In this document: one piece after another, positions 1-6,393 of the stretch | Numbering within the stretch: position 1 is the first letter of the stretch | Layout of the letters: the number at the start of each line of letters is the position of its first letter | From: JBCCAG01 sp050330955 | GTDB taxonomy: Bacteria > Cyanobacteriota > Cyanobacteriia > CAKZMO01 | Length of the DNA: 9,855 nt | Reading direction: 5' to 3' | NCBI GenBank assembly: GCA_050330955.1 | Contig: JBHJHJ010000262.1 | Span: 1 to 9,855 of the forward strand | Program-made: the position numbers and the translations under genes | The notes under the pieces: generated by a model | Seen by the model: the letters and a program-made list of their open reading frames with translations, nothing else | What the model was told of the DNA's origin: nothing | The model's database searches: none

Positions 1-95
1 CCAAACCATACGATTCGCCGGGTGATTATTCCAAAGAGTTGCCCATAGCCGAGCTCTGGCTCATCTACGGTGTGAAGCGTTTGTGTCGTCACCAT
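1..95 (-). CDS. N-terminus of probable Wzz/Wzc-type polysaccharide chain-length / tyrosine autokinase protein (partial)
   Basis: Only the first 31 codons are in the window; the gene runs off the left edge. The ATG is at 95-93. The visible peptide starts MVTTQTLHTVDEP and continues with GYGQLFGIITRRIVWF, where a basic RR pair precedes the beginning of a hydrophobic stretch. That arrangement (short polar head, a 'GYGQLF..RR..W' motif, then the first membrane helix) is how cyanobacterial Wzz-domain/BY-kinase proteins of exopolysaccharide export begin. Those proteins sit in the inner membrane and control polymer length, often through a C-terminal tyrosine kinase domain. Neither the Wzz domain nor the kinase is visible here, so the family call rests on N-terminal resemblance recalled from known proteins. 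The gene is codirectional with the upstream sensor kinase but separated from it by 333 bases. No clear Shine-Dalgarno precedes the ATG. Confidence 0.5.
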   Translation of the reverse strand, partial: MVTTQTLHTVDEPELGYGQLFGIITRRIVWF

Positions 96-428
96 GCTTA
101 ACTATCCGGTATATATGTGCACGAATTTACTCTGAAATCACGACCTATGTGGTGAAAAAGCTAATCCGTGATCCCTCCTCTTTTTTACAAACGCTTACGC
201 TAATATCCGTAGCTTTGCTAAAGAAACATGTATTCAGCAGCACTCTTTGTGTCGCTCCCGATACAGGCCGCGATCGCGGCCTGTATCAATATCTTCACTC
301 GCCACCATCGGCTAGCGCACGCGATAATTCGACGCTTTCTGAGGGAAAGGTCAAGGAGTTGGAAACCCATATTCCCCAGTCAATCACCCCCGCGTTGATC
401 ATCAGATTTTCGGGGCAAGGCCACATCG
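96..428. other. 333-base intergenic region between sensor kinase and Wzc-like gene
   Basis: This stretch lies between the stop of the sensor kinase and the start of the Wzc-like gene, both on the minus strand. It is more AT-rich than the flanking genes. It contains the 28-bp perfect palindrome at 260-287. A TATATA-like element lies about 10-20 bases upstream of the Wzc-like ATG (around 109-116), which could be part of a minus-strand -10 region, but no good -35 partner is seen. A plus-strand open frame crosses the region, but it runs antisense into the kinase gene and through the palindrome and has no recognisable protein features. I see no RNA gene here. Confidence 0.6.
260..287. repeat. Perfect 28-bp palindrome centred on a HIP1 site
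   Basis: The half-site GATACAGGCCGCGA is followed immediately by its exact reverse complement, with no spacer and no mismatch. The HIP1 octamer GCGATCGC (270-277) is exactly central. It lies 142 bases past the stop of the sensor kinase gene in the direction of transcription and 165 bases before the Wzc-like start. As RNA it would form a strong hairpin on either strand. No U-run follows on either strand, so a classical intrinsic terminator is not supported. Alternatives are a factor-dependent or HIP1-associated terminator, a protein-binding operator, or a dispersed repeat. Confidence 0.75.
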
Positions 429-1943
429 TCAGCAAGATGTGTAGAGCGGCAGAGAGACGTGGAAGATTGAGCCTTGGCCCAAGTTACTCTCAACAGCGAT
501 TGTCCCGCCACACTTGAGTAAGAGCTGCTGCACAATCGATAGGCCTAGACCTGCTCCCACGGCATTTCCGTCCGTTGTGGATCGTCCTCGATAAAAACGT
601 TCGAATACCCGTTCGATATCGTTTGGAGCAATGCCAACGCCCGTATCTTGAAACTCAAGCTGAATTCGATTCGCTTTAGGATACGCTCTCACCCAGACTT
701 GACCATTTTGGGGCGTAAATTTGATGCCGTTATCCAAAAGGTTAATCACAATCTGTTTGAGCCAAGGGCTCAAGCAAGCGACAGGAGGCAAATCATCGGG
801 AATTGTGTAAGCCAGCATGATGCCCTGCTCTTGGGCCAGGGGTTGATATGTACTGACCACACCCGGCACGACATCAATCAGGTTGAGCGGCTCAAGTGGA
901 GTAGAACCGCTGATTTCCTCCAAATGGATAAGCTCAAGTATGCTGTTGATCAGCGCACTTTGGCGATCGCACTCCCGAGCGAGCATATCGATATAGCGCT
1001 GTCGTTGAGCAGGCTTCAGCGTTTGGGTACTGAGAATTGACAGTGCGGTTTTCATGCTTGATAGGGGAGCTCTCAACTCCTGACCCACCCGCTGAGAGAG
1101 CTCATTTTTAAGCGCTATGGTTTGGATCAGCCTTTGATTGTCCTGCTGTATCTGTTCTGCGAGCTCTGCTTGGGGTTTGAGCGCCGCATTGGCTTGCCAA
1201 AGCCGCTCTTGCTGGGAGAGCTGCTGAGTCCAAAGCGCGTTCCAAAGGCCGATGTGAGGGTTGAAATGGCTCACTTGACTAGAGAGCCGCAGCCAATGTT
1301 CAAGGGCTGCCACTGCATCTTGAGACGACTGTGGCTGCAGCGCTTCAACGTATTCGATAATGGCCTCTAGCCCTGCCCCAACCCAATCGGCCTCGAACGA
1401 CTGCAGCCCGAGTAGGGTCGCTTTTGCGGCCTGGTCATCGGGCAATGCGACTTCTGACAGCGGACTACATTCAGACGCCATAGGTGGACTGGACTTACCT
1501 TTAGGTTGGCGATGCGCTAAAAATAGTGCCTGGATTTCCGGAGAAATAACCATGACGAAAAAATCTCGCCGTAGCGGACTGTTGCCCGGTATCCAGATAT
1601 CAACAGCCTGCGAGGGCTTTGGTTCTACGGCATAGAGTCCTGCCTCAGCCACAATGTTAGAAACTTGGGTCGAGGTGTCTTGGACGTTTTCATAGACGCT
1701 GCGCCTGCTCTGGGGCTTGAGCAGATAAATCGAGCTAGCGCAGCGTGAATTCCGCCGATACTGCTCAAGGGACTCGTACCAAATTGGCTCTCGCGGCAGC
1801 TTAGCAATAATGGTTGCTGAAATCTGACGCTCTATCAGCAGCGCAAATATCGTATTGATAGATGATTTGAACGTCGAAGGACTGAGCGGCAATTCTCGCG
1901 ATAGACAATCTACATTTCGAAGCGTCTCGTAAAGCGATGTCAT
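429..1943 (-). CDS. DICT-domain sensor histidine kinase lacking the canonical H-box histidine
   Basis: Cytosolic two-component sensor with no membrane helix. Residue numbers here count from a possible TTG start at 1988. An N-terminal DICT-like sensory domain spans about 35-165, with the FKSSI...IERQI opening and 'EQYRR...IYLL' core. A linker of about 165-270 and a helical lead (270-300) follow. The HisKA region is at about 295-355. The HATPase_c domain has N-box NLLDNGIKFTP (416-426), G1 DTGVGIAP (448-455) and G2 GAGLGLSI (478-485), all intact. In the H-box, the expected HELRTPL reads QELRAPL: codon 1082-1080 is CAG (Gln303). The ATP site looks functional but the phospho-acceptor His is absent. 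I chose ATG 1943 because it places a typical short leader before the DICT motif; ATG 1970 and TTG 1988 are alternatives, none with a Shine-Dalgarno. No response regulator is adjacent. The gene follows murE on the same strand. Confidence 0.85.
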   Translation of the reverse strand: MTSLYETLRNVDCLSRELPLSPSTFKSSINTIFALLIERQISATIIAKLPREPIWYESLEQYRRNSRCASSIYLLKPQSRRSVYENVQDTSTQVSNIVAEAGLYAVEPKPSQAVDIWIPGNSPLRRDFFVMVISPEIQALFLAHRQPKGKSSPPMASECSPLSEVALPDDQAAKATLLGLQSFEADWVGAGLEAIIEYVEALQPQSSQDAVAALEHWLRLSSQVSHFNPHIGLWNALWTQQLSQQERLWQANAALKPQAELAEQIQQDNQRLIQTIALKNELSQRVGQELRAPLSSMKTALSILSTQTLKPAQRQRYIDMLARECDRQSALINSILELIHLEEISGSTPLEPLNLIDVVPGVVSTYQPLAQEQGIMLAYTIPDDLPPVACLSPWLKQIVINLLDNGIKFTPQNGQVWVRAYPKANRIQLEFQDTGVGIAPNDIERVFERFYRGRSTTDGNAVGAGLGLSIVQQLLLKCGGTIAVESNLGQGSIFHVSLPLYTSC

Positions 1944-2090
1944 GGTGGGTCGAGGGGCGCTCGTGAGCATAAGGAGTTCAAAGCTCAAATAGGGGTTTAA
2001 CCTTGAGTTCCCTGAAATTACCGTCTCTAGAACATCGACCGATAAAGTCTGGTGGAATCACTGAGAGCAGATGCTCCTGACCTTGGGGTA

Positions 2091-2106
2091 GACGGTTAGA
2101 CGGTTA
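2091..2106. repeat. Two tandem copies of an 8-bp unit downstream of murE
   Basis: The unit GACGGTTA occurs twice head to tail (2091-2098, 2099-2106) and a partial third copy precedes it on the lower-coordinate side (GTAGACGG phase). On the minus strand it reads CTAACCGT repeated, starting 9 bases after the murE stop and about 150 bases before the kinase start. It could be a direct-repeat operator for the kinase gene, simple slippage, or chance. No function is assigned. Confidence 0.5.
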
Positions 2107-2115
2107 GGCCAAAAG

Positions 2116-3615
2116 CTAGTGCTGATTTTGACGGGACGCTAGCGCCTGGCGAGCCTGCTCTCGGTCATCGAAGTGGACCTTTTCCGTGCCTAGAATCTGA
2201 TAGTCTTCATGTCCTTTACCCGCTAGGAGCACCGTATCACCTGGGGATGCCTCGCAAATGGCCCGGTGGATTGCCTCGGCCCGATCGCCAATCACGGTTG
2301 GGTTGGACAGCTTCATGCCGGCTACGATGTCCTCCAAAATCCGGGCTGGATTCTCGGTGCGGGGGTTGTCCGAGGTGACGATGGCCCAGTCGGACAGCTC
2401 AGCGGCGATCGCTCCCATTTGAGGCCGCTTGGTGCGATCGCGATCGCCGCCGCAGCCGAAAACGCAGATTAGCCTGCCCTGGGCAAAGGGGCGGGAAGCC
2501 CGCAGCAGGTTCTCTAAGCTGTCTGGGGTATGGGCGTAGTCAACGATGACCGTGATGTCTTGATCAGGGGAGAGCTGCACCCGCTCCATGCGGCCAGGCA
2601 CCCCAGACAGCTGGGGTAAAGTGGCGGTGATGCTTTCCAAAGATAGCTCCATTTGCAGGCCCACGGCGATCGCCGCCAGTAGGTTCGATAGGTTGAACTG
2701 GCCCACCAAAGGAGATTGAAACGGGGCGCTGCCTGCGGGGGTGTGGAGCTGGCCGCTGACGCCGTTGGGGCCGTAGCTGAGGCCATCGGCCCAAAAGTCA
2801 GCGTCTGGGGTGAATGTGCTGTAGGTCCACACCGGAGCGCTGGTTTGGTGGATGAGCCGCTGGCCGTAGGGGTCGTCCCGATTGATAATGGCCCGATGGC
2901 GCAAATAGGTGGGCGTAAAGAGCTGTGCCTTAGCCATGAAGTAGGCTTCCATATCCGGGTGGTAGTCCAGATGGTCTTGGGTGAGGTTGGTGAACACCGC
3001 CACATCGAACTGGCAGCCGGCTACCCGCTTTTGGTCTAGGGCGTGGGAGCTGACCTCCATCACCGCGCGGGTAGATCCGGCGGCTAGGGCGGCGGCGAGC
3101 TGCCGCTGAAGATCGACCGAAAAGGGCGTAGTGTGGAGGGCGGTTTGCTGATGACCAGGCCAGCGGGTGTAAAGGGTGCCCAGCAGCGCCGTGGTGTGGG
3201 TGCTGCCAAGAATTTCTTCTATTAGGTGGGTAGTTGTCGTTTTGCCGTTGGTGCCCGTGACCCCGATGAGGCTGAGCAGCGCTGAGGGGTTGCCGTAGAA
3301 ACTGGCGGCTGCCTGGGCGCAGGCGTTTAGGACATCGGCGTACACCAGGACGCTAGCGCCTTTTGGCGGGGGACTGGATTGAGCGGCAGCCGGTGAGATC
3401 ATCGCGGCTACAGCGCCAGAGGCGATCGCGCTAGACCAAAACTCTCCCCCATCGACCCGTGTCCCTGGTAGCCCAATGAACAGATCTCCCGGCTGGCAGG
3501 TGTGGGAGTTTGTGGAAAGCCCCGTCACCTCGACATCCCATACCGTCTGGGCTGAGCCATCTTCTGGGGTATTGAGGGGGACAGGCAAGCTCGCCAGAAG
3601 CTCTCTTAATTTCAT
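2116..3615 (-). CDS. murE: UDP-N-acetylmuramoyl-L-alanyl-D-glutamate--2,6-diaminopimelate ligase
   Basis: Cytoplasmic Mur ligase that adds meso-diaminopimelate to UDP-MurNAc-L-Ala-D-Glu using ATP in peptidoglycan precursor synthesis. The 499-residue length is normal. The N-terminal substrate domain shows STNSHTCQPGDLFIGLPG (34-51). The ATPase P-loop is GVTGTNGKTTTTH (118-130). The central domain has EVSSHALDQKRV (187-198) and TNLTQDHLDYH (209-219), followed by AYFMAKAQLF, whose Lys229 matches the lysine that is carbamylated in the family. VDYAHTPDSL (358-367) opens the C-terminal domain. DNPRTENP (416-423) is the meso-DAP specificity motif, distinguishing it from lysine-adding MurE, and GKGHE (466-470) is present. 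The ATG start gives a complete N-terminal domain. It lies 54 bases downstream of the glutaredoxin-like gene on the same strand, probably cotranscribed, and 172 bases upstream of the kinase ATG. Several HIP1 sites lie within it. Confidence 0.97.
   Translation of the reverse strand: MKLRELLASLPVPLNTPEDGSAQTVWDVEVTGLSTNSHTCQPGDLFIGLPGTRVDGGEFWSSAIASGAVAAMISPAAAQSSPPPKGASVLVYADVLNACAQAAASFYGNPSALLSLIGVTGTNGKTTTTHLIEEILGSTHTTALLGTLYTRWPGHQQTALHTTPFSVDLQRQLAAALAAGSTRAVMEVSSHALDQKRVAGCQFDVAVFTNLTQDHLDYHPDMEAYFMAKAQLFTPTYLRHRAIINRDDPYGQRLIHQTSAPVWTYSTFTPDADFWADGLSYGPNGVSGQLHTPAGSAPFQSPLVGQFNLSNLLAAIAVGLQMELSLESITATLPQLSGVPGRMERVQLSPDQDITVIVDYAHTPDSLENLLRASRPFAQGRLICVFGCGGDRDRTKRPQMGAIAAELSDWAIVTSDNPRTENPARILEDIVAGMKLSNPTVIGDRAEAIHRAICEASPGDTVLLAGKGHEDYQILGTEKVHFDDREQARQALASRQNQH
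2434..2447. repeat. Overlapping double HIP1 site (one of 14 HIP1 octamers in the window)
   Basis: GCGATCGC occurs at 2434-2441 and again, sharing two bases, at 2440-2447, inside murE. Other HIP1 octamers start at 270, 963, 2405, 2666, 3422, 5823, 6165, 6246, 6825, 7066, 8588 and 9133. All but the first lie in coding sequence, on both sides of the divergent junction. HIP1 over-representation is a known cyanobacterial genome signature, so this supports the taxonomic reading rather than a local function. Confidence 0.85.
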
Positions 3616-3669
3616 GCGGCCTATACCTACGGAAATTGACAGAACGCTGGCTAGGGCAGCGCGGCTGAA

Positions 3670-3942
3670 TTAGTCCTGTTCTACCATGTATTTCTGTAAG
3701 ATCTTCTCTATTCGCTCCGCTGAGGCTCGGGGCGAAAAGCGAGGAATCACCGTAATTTGTTGTCCTGACTGGAGGTGGAGCACCGGTATTTCGTAGCGAT
3801 ACCGCTCCCACCAGTGAGGCTGAGTTGTGATGTCTCTAATTTCTAAGTCAACCGGCAGTTCAATTTCGGCAAGCTTCTCTTCGAGCCCTTCGCAGAGGTG
3901 GCAGCCAGGCTTGCTGTACAAAATCAGGCGGGTTTCCCTCAT
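3670..3942 (-). CDS. Small glutaredoxin-like thiol-disulfide protein
   Basis: A 90-residue, single-domain, thioredoxin-fold protein. A first beta strand (RLILYSKPG, 5-13) leads to a CHLC active site (Cys14, Cys17) of the CxxC type, followed by a helix (EGLEEKLAEI). A cis-proline motif, YEIPVL with Pro53, stands before the next strand. The basic C-terminal helix carries RIEKILQKYM. This is the layout of the DUF836/glutaredoxin-like family, which has an uncharacterised redox role; the usual glutaredoxin Pro-Tyr in the active site is replaced by His-Leu. There is no signal peptide, so it is cytosolic. The ATG start at 3942-3940 is chosen because it directly precedes the first strand. The gene is first in a probable grx-murE transcript. 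Substrate is unknown, and a link to MurE is suggested only by adjacency. Confidence 0.88.
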   Translation of the reverse strand: MRETRLILYSKPGCHLCEGLEEKLAEIELPVDLEIRDITTQPHWWERYRYEIPVLHLQSGQQITVIPRFSPRASAERIEKILQKYMVEQD

Positions 3943-4148
3943 GGCTTCTATCCCAAGACGGTCTGCAGCGTGTCGTTTCCTTTCATCCCATTTGGATCAT
4001 TTCATACATTTTCAAGATATCTTCTACTCACTCCGCGTTAGCATGAAGGCTAAACTGGATTATGCGTTCATTCTGAACAGGCAGCAGCCATCCTTATACC
4101 CATCACAGTTAATCATCTATCAAAGACATAGGGTTTTTCCAATTCACC
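3943..4148. promoter_or_regulatory. Divergent promoter region between the glutaredoxin-like gene and ilvB
   Basis: These 206 bases must carry promoters for both directions, and they are more AT-rich than the coding DNA. A TATACC element at 4095-4100 is a possible ilvB -10, with only a weak -35 (TTCTGA around 4071-4076). AAGATATCTT (4014-4023) is a perfect 10-bp palindrome that could be an operator or chance. I could not find a canonical NtcA site (GTA-N8-TAC), a riboswitch or a terminator-antiterminator pair. The exact promoters are not resolved. Confidence 0.35.
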
Positions 4149-6047
4149 ATGCGTGACGTCCTCCCCAGCCGCCCCAGCGACCCGACTTACTCAACCCTCT
4201 CTTCCCAATCGTCAATTACGAATCGCCCGACGGTTGAACCTATCCGTGCCAGTGGTGCCTATGCGCTAGTGGACAGTCTGTGCCGCCACGGCGTCACCCA
4301 CGTTTTTGGCTACCCGGGCGGTGCAATTCTGCCTATTTATGATGCGCTGTATGAGGCTGAGGCTGAGGGTAAGCTGAAGCACATTCTGGTGCGCCACGAG
4401 CAGGGCGCGTCCCACGCCGCCGATGGCTATTCCCGCGCTACGGGGAAGGTGGGGGTTTGCTTTGCAACGTCAGGGCCAGGCGCGACCAACCTAGTGACGG
4501 GTATTGCCACAGCCCAGATGGATTCTATTCCCATGGTGGTGGTGACGGGCCAGGTCCCTAGGGCCGCAATCGGCAGCGATGCGTTTCAAGAGACCGACAT
4601 TTTCGGCATCACGCTGCCTATCGTTAAGCATTCTTACGTTGTTCGCGACCCGCAGGACATGGCCCGCATCGTTGCTGAGGCATTTTACATTGCCCAAACG
4701 GGGCGTCCCGGTCCGGTGCTGATCGACATTCCTAAGGACGTGGGCAAAGAGGCGTTTGACTACAGCCCGGTGGAGCCTGGCACCGTCAAGCTTCCAGGCT
4801 ACCGTCCTACCTTCAAGGGCAACTCCCGTCAGCTCAACCAGGCGCTACAGCTTATCCGCAGCGCCCAGCGTCCCCTTCTGTATGTGGGCGGGGGAGCGAT
4901 CACCTCTGGCGCTCACGAGGAGATTAAGCAGCTTGCAGAGCGCTACCATGTCCCTGTCACCACGACGCTGATGGGCAAGGGTGCCTTTGACGAGCACCAT
5001 GAGCTAGCAGTAGGCATGTTGGGTATGCACGGCACTGCCTACGCTAACTTTGCCGTCAGCGAATGCGACCTCTTGATTGCGGTTGGAGCGCGCTTTGACG
5101 ATCGCGTCACCGGCAAGCTGGATGAGTTTGCCGCCCGCGCTAAAGTAATTCACATTGACATTGACCCTGCAGAGGTGGGAAAAAACCGGGCTCCTGACGT
5201 GCCTATCGTTGGCGACGTGCGGCGGGTCATGGCTGATCTTTTGCGCCGCGACCAAGACCAGGGTTACGCTGTCGATGGGGCACAAACCCATGAGTGGCGC
5301 CAGCGGATTGGCGAGTGGAAGGCTGATTATCCCCTCACTGCCCCAGTCTACGAAGGTGTGATTTCGCCGCAGGAGGTGATTGTAGAGTTAGACAGGCAGG
5401 CTCCTCAAGCCTATTACACGACAGACGTGGGCCAACATCAGATGTGGTCGGCTCAATTTTTGAAGACGGGACCCCGCCGCTGGATTTCTAGCGCTGGTCT
5501 TGGCACCATGGGCTATGGTATGCCGGCGGCCATGGGGGTCAAGGTTGCCCTGCCCGACGAAGAAGTGATTTGCATTAGCGGGGACGCGAGCTTCCAGATG
5601 AACCTGCAGGAGCTAGGCACCCTGGCTCAGTACGGCATCGCCGCCAAAACCGTGATTATTAATAACGCGTGGCAGGGAATGGTGCGCCAGTGGCAGCAGG
5701 CGTTTTTCGGCGAGCGCTACTCCTCTTCAAATATGGAGATTGGGATGCCGGACTTTGTCAAGCTGGCGGAAGCCTTTGGCGTGCGGGGTATGGTGGTGCG
5801 GGATCGCTCGCAGCTGTCAGCCGCGATCGCCGACATGCTGGCCCACGATGGCCCTGTGTTGATGGATGTGCACGTCAAGCGGGACGAAAACTGCTACCCC
5901 ATGGTGGAGCCTGGCAAAGGGAATTCTCAAATGCTGGGGCTGCCTAAGCGGCAAAAACTCCAGTCAGGGCAGTCAACTTGTGGAAGCTGTGGTACAGAAA
6001 ATTCTCCGAAGCATAACTTCTGCTCTGAATGTGGTAGCAAGCTCTAG
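4149..6047 (+). CDS. ilvB: Acetolactate synthase large subunit with C-terminal zinc ribbon
   Basis: Catalytic subunit of acetohydroxyacid synthase, which condenses pyruvate with pyruvate or 2-ketobutyrate in valine, leucine and isoleucine synthesis using thiamine diphosphate, Mg and FAD. Residues 1-33 are a polar Ser/Thr/Pro leader. The pyrimidine-binding domain carries FGYPGGAILPIYD (53-65) and RHEQGASHAADGY (82-94) with catalytic Glu84. The middle domain has GARFDDRVTGK (313-323). The pyrophosphate-binding domain has GDASFQMN (478-485) and, about 25 residues on, NNAWQGMVRQW (505-515); GDA instead of GDG is usual in cyanobacterial versions. The protein ends in a zinc ribbon, C611-x2-C614-x10-C625-x2-C628. 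At 632 residues it is longer than the bacterial norm because of the two tails. ATG 4149 is the first usable start after an in-frame TAA near 4113. Its 3' end overlaps the next gene. The regulatory subunit ilvN is not in this window. Confidence 0.96.
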   Translation: MRDVLPSRPSDPTYSTLSSQSSITNRPTVEPIRASGAYALVDSLCRHGVTHVFGYPGGAILPIYDALYEAEAEGKLKHILVRHEQGASHAADGYSRATGKVGVCFATSGPGATNLVTGIATAQMDSIPMVVVTGQVPRAAIGSDAFQETDIFGITLPIVKHSYVVRDPQDMARIVAEAFYIAQTGRPGPVLIDIPKDVGKEAFDYSPVEPGTVKLPGYRPTFKGNSRQLNQALQLIRSAQRPLLYVGGGAITSGAHEEIKQLAERYHVPVTTTLMGKGAFDEHHELAVGMLGMHGTAYANFAVSECDLLIAVGARFDDRVTGKLDEFAARAKVIHIDIDPAEVGKNRAPDVPIVGDVRRVMADLLRRDQDQGYAVDGAQTHEWRQRIGEWKADYPLTAPVYEGVISPQEVIVELDRQAPQAYYTTDVGQHQMWSAQFLKTGPRRWISSAGLGTMGYGMPAAMGVKVALPDEEVICISGDASFQMNLQELGTLAQYGIAAKTVIINNAWQGMVRQWQQAFFGERYSSSNMEIGMPDFVKLAEAFGVRGMVVRDRSQLSAAIADMLAHDGPVLMDVHVKRDENCYPMVEPGKGNSQMLGLPKRQKLQSGQSTCGSCGTENSPKHNFCSECGSKL

Positions 6048-6393
6048 CCGCTACTGGGGTATTCCGCTGCTGGTGGCGCTGCTGCTGGGGCTGGGGAGTC
6101 ACCCCGCCCAGGGCCAGCGGGACCAGCAGGTGTTTTTTCGCCTCTCTCGCATTGAGACGGACGTGCGATCGCTGCAGTCCCAAATTAATCAGCTTGACCG
6201 CCAGATAGGCCGGCTGCAGCGGCTGGACGGGGTTGAGGTTGAGGAGCGATCGCGGGTTGTGCCGCCGTCGGAGCCAGCCCCCACCTACGATCAGCTCGCC
6301 ACCCTCGTGATTGAAACGCGCCAAGACATGTTTGCGCTGCAGGAGCGGCTCGCGCAGCTCGAAGCCCAGCTCGACCTTCAGAGTGAGCCATGA
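6031..6393 (+). CDS. Small exported or membrane-anchored coiled-coil protein, function unknown
   Basis: I do not recognise a named family. From the chosen GTG start the protein is 120 residues. A short basic head (SSSRYW) is followed by a hydrophobic core, GIPLLVALLLGLG (10-22), and SHPAQG, which looks like a signal peptide with possible cleavage near 26-28. A coiled coil then runs from about 34 to 65: L38, I41, V45, L48, I52, L55, I59 and L62 follow strict 3-4 spacing. A Pro-rich linker (PPSEPAPTY) leads to a second amphipathic helix rich in Leu, Gln and Glu. There is no lipobox Cys. GTG 6031 overlaps ilvB by 17 bases. GTG 5989 and GTG 5980 are alternatives that lengthen the head; 5989 has a GGAAG four bases upstream. 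The stop overlaps the next start as ATGA. It is probably periplasmic or membrane-tethered and oligomeric. Confidence 0.78.
   Translation: MVASSSRYWGIPLLVALLLGLGSHPAQGQRDQQVFFRLSRIETDVRSLQSQINQLDRQIGRLQRLDGVEVEERSRVVPPSEPAPTYDQLATLVIETRQDMFALQERLAQLEAQLDLQSEP

Noticed and set aside
83..517. Plus-strand open frame of 144 codons in the left intergenic gap
   Set aside because: It runs antisense into the kinase gene and through the palindrome, and shows no domain, signal peptide or family resemblance.
2065..2076. Short GAGC-AGAT-GCTC hairpin downstream of murE, considered as a terminator
   Set aside because: A stem of only four pairs with no U-run on either strand.
4043..4156. A 37-codon upstream frame overlapping the ilvB start by 8 bases, considered as a leader peptide for attenuation
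   Set aside because: Ile, Leu and Val codons are not clustered or enriched (9 of 37), and no alternative hairpins or U-run terminator are visible before ilvB.
4623..5591. GDA instead of GDG in the thiamine-diphosphate motif of IlvB, considered as a lost active-site residue
   Set aside because: The GDASFQMN form is, to my knowledge, normal for cyanobacterial acetolactate synthases, and the remaining motif is intact.
5669..5947. Shifted-frame open frames inside ilvB, murE, tab2 and the deaminase gene
   Set aside because: They are by-products of GC-rich coding sequence, with compositionally biased, motif-free translations.
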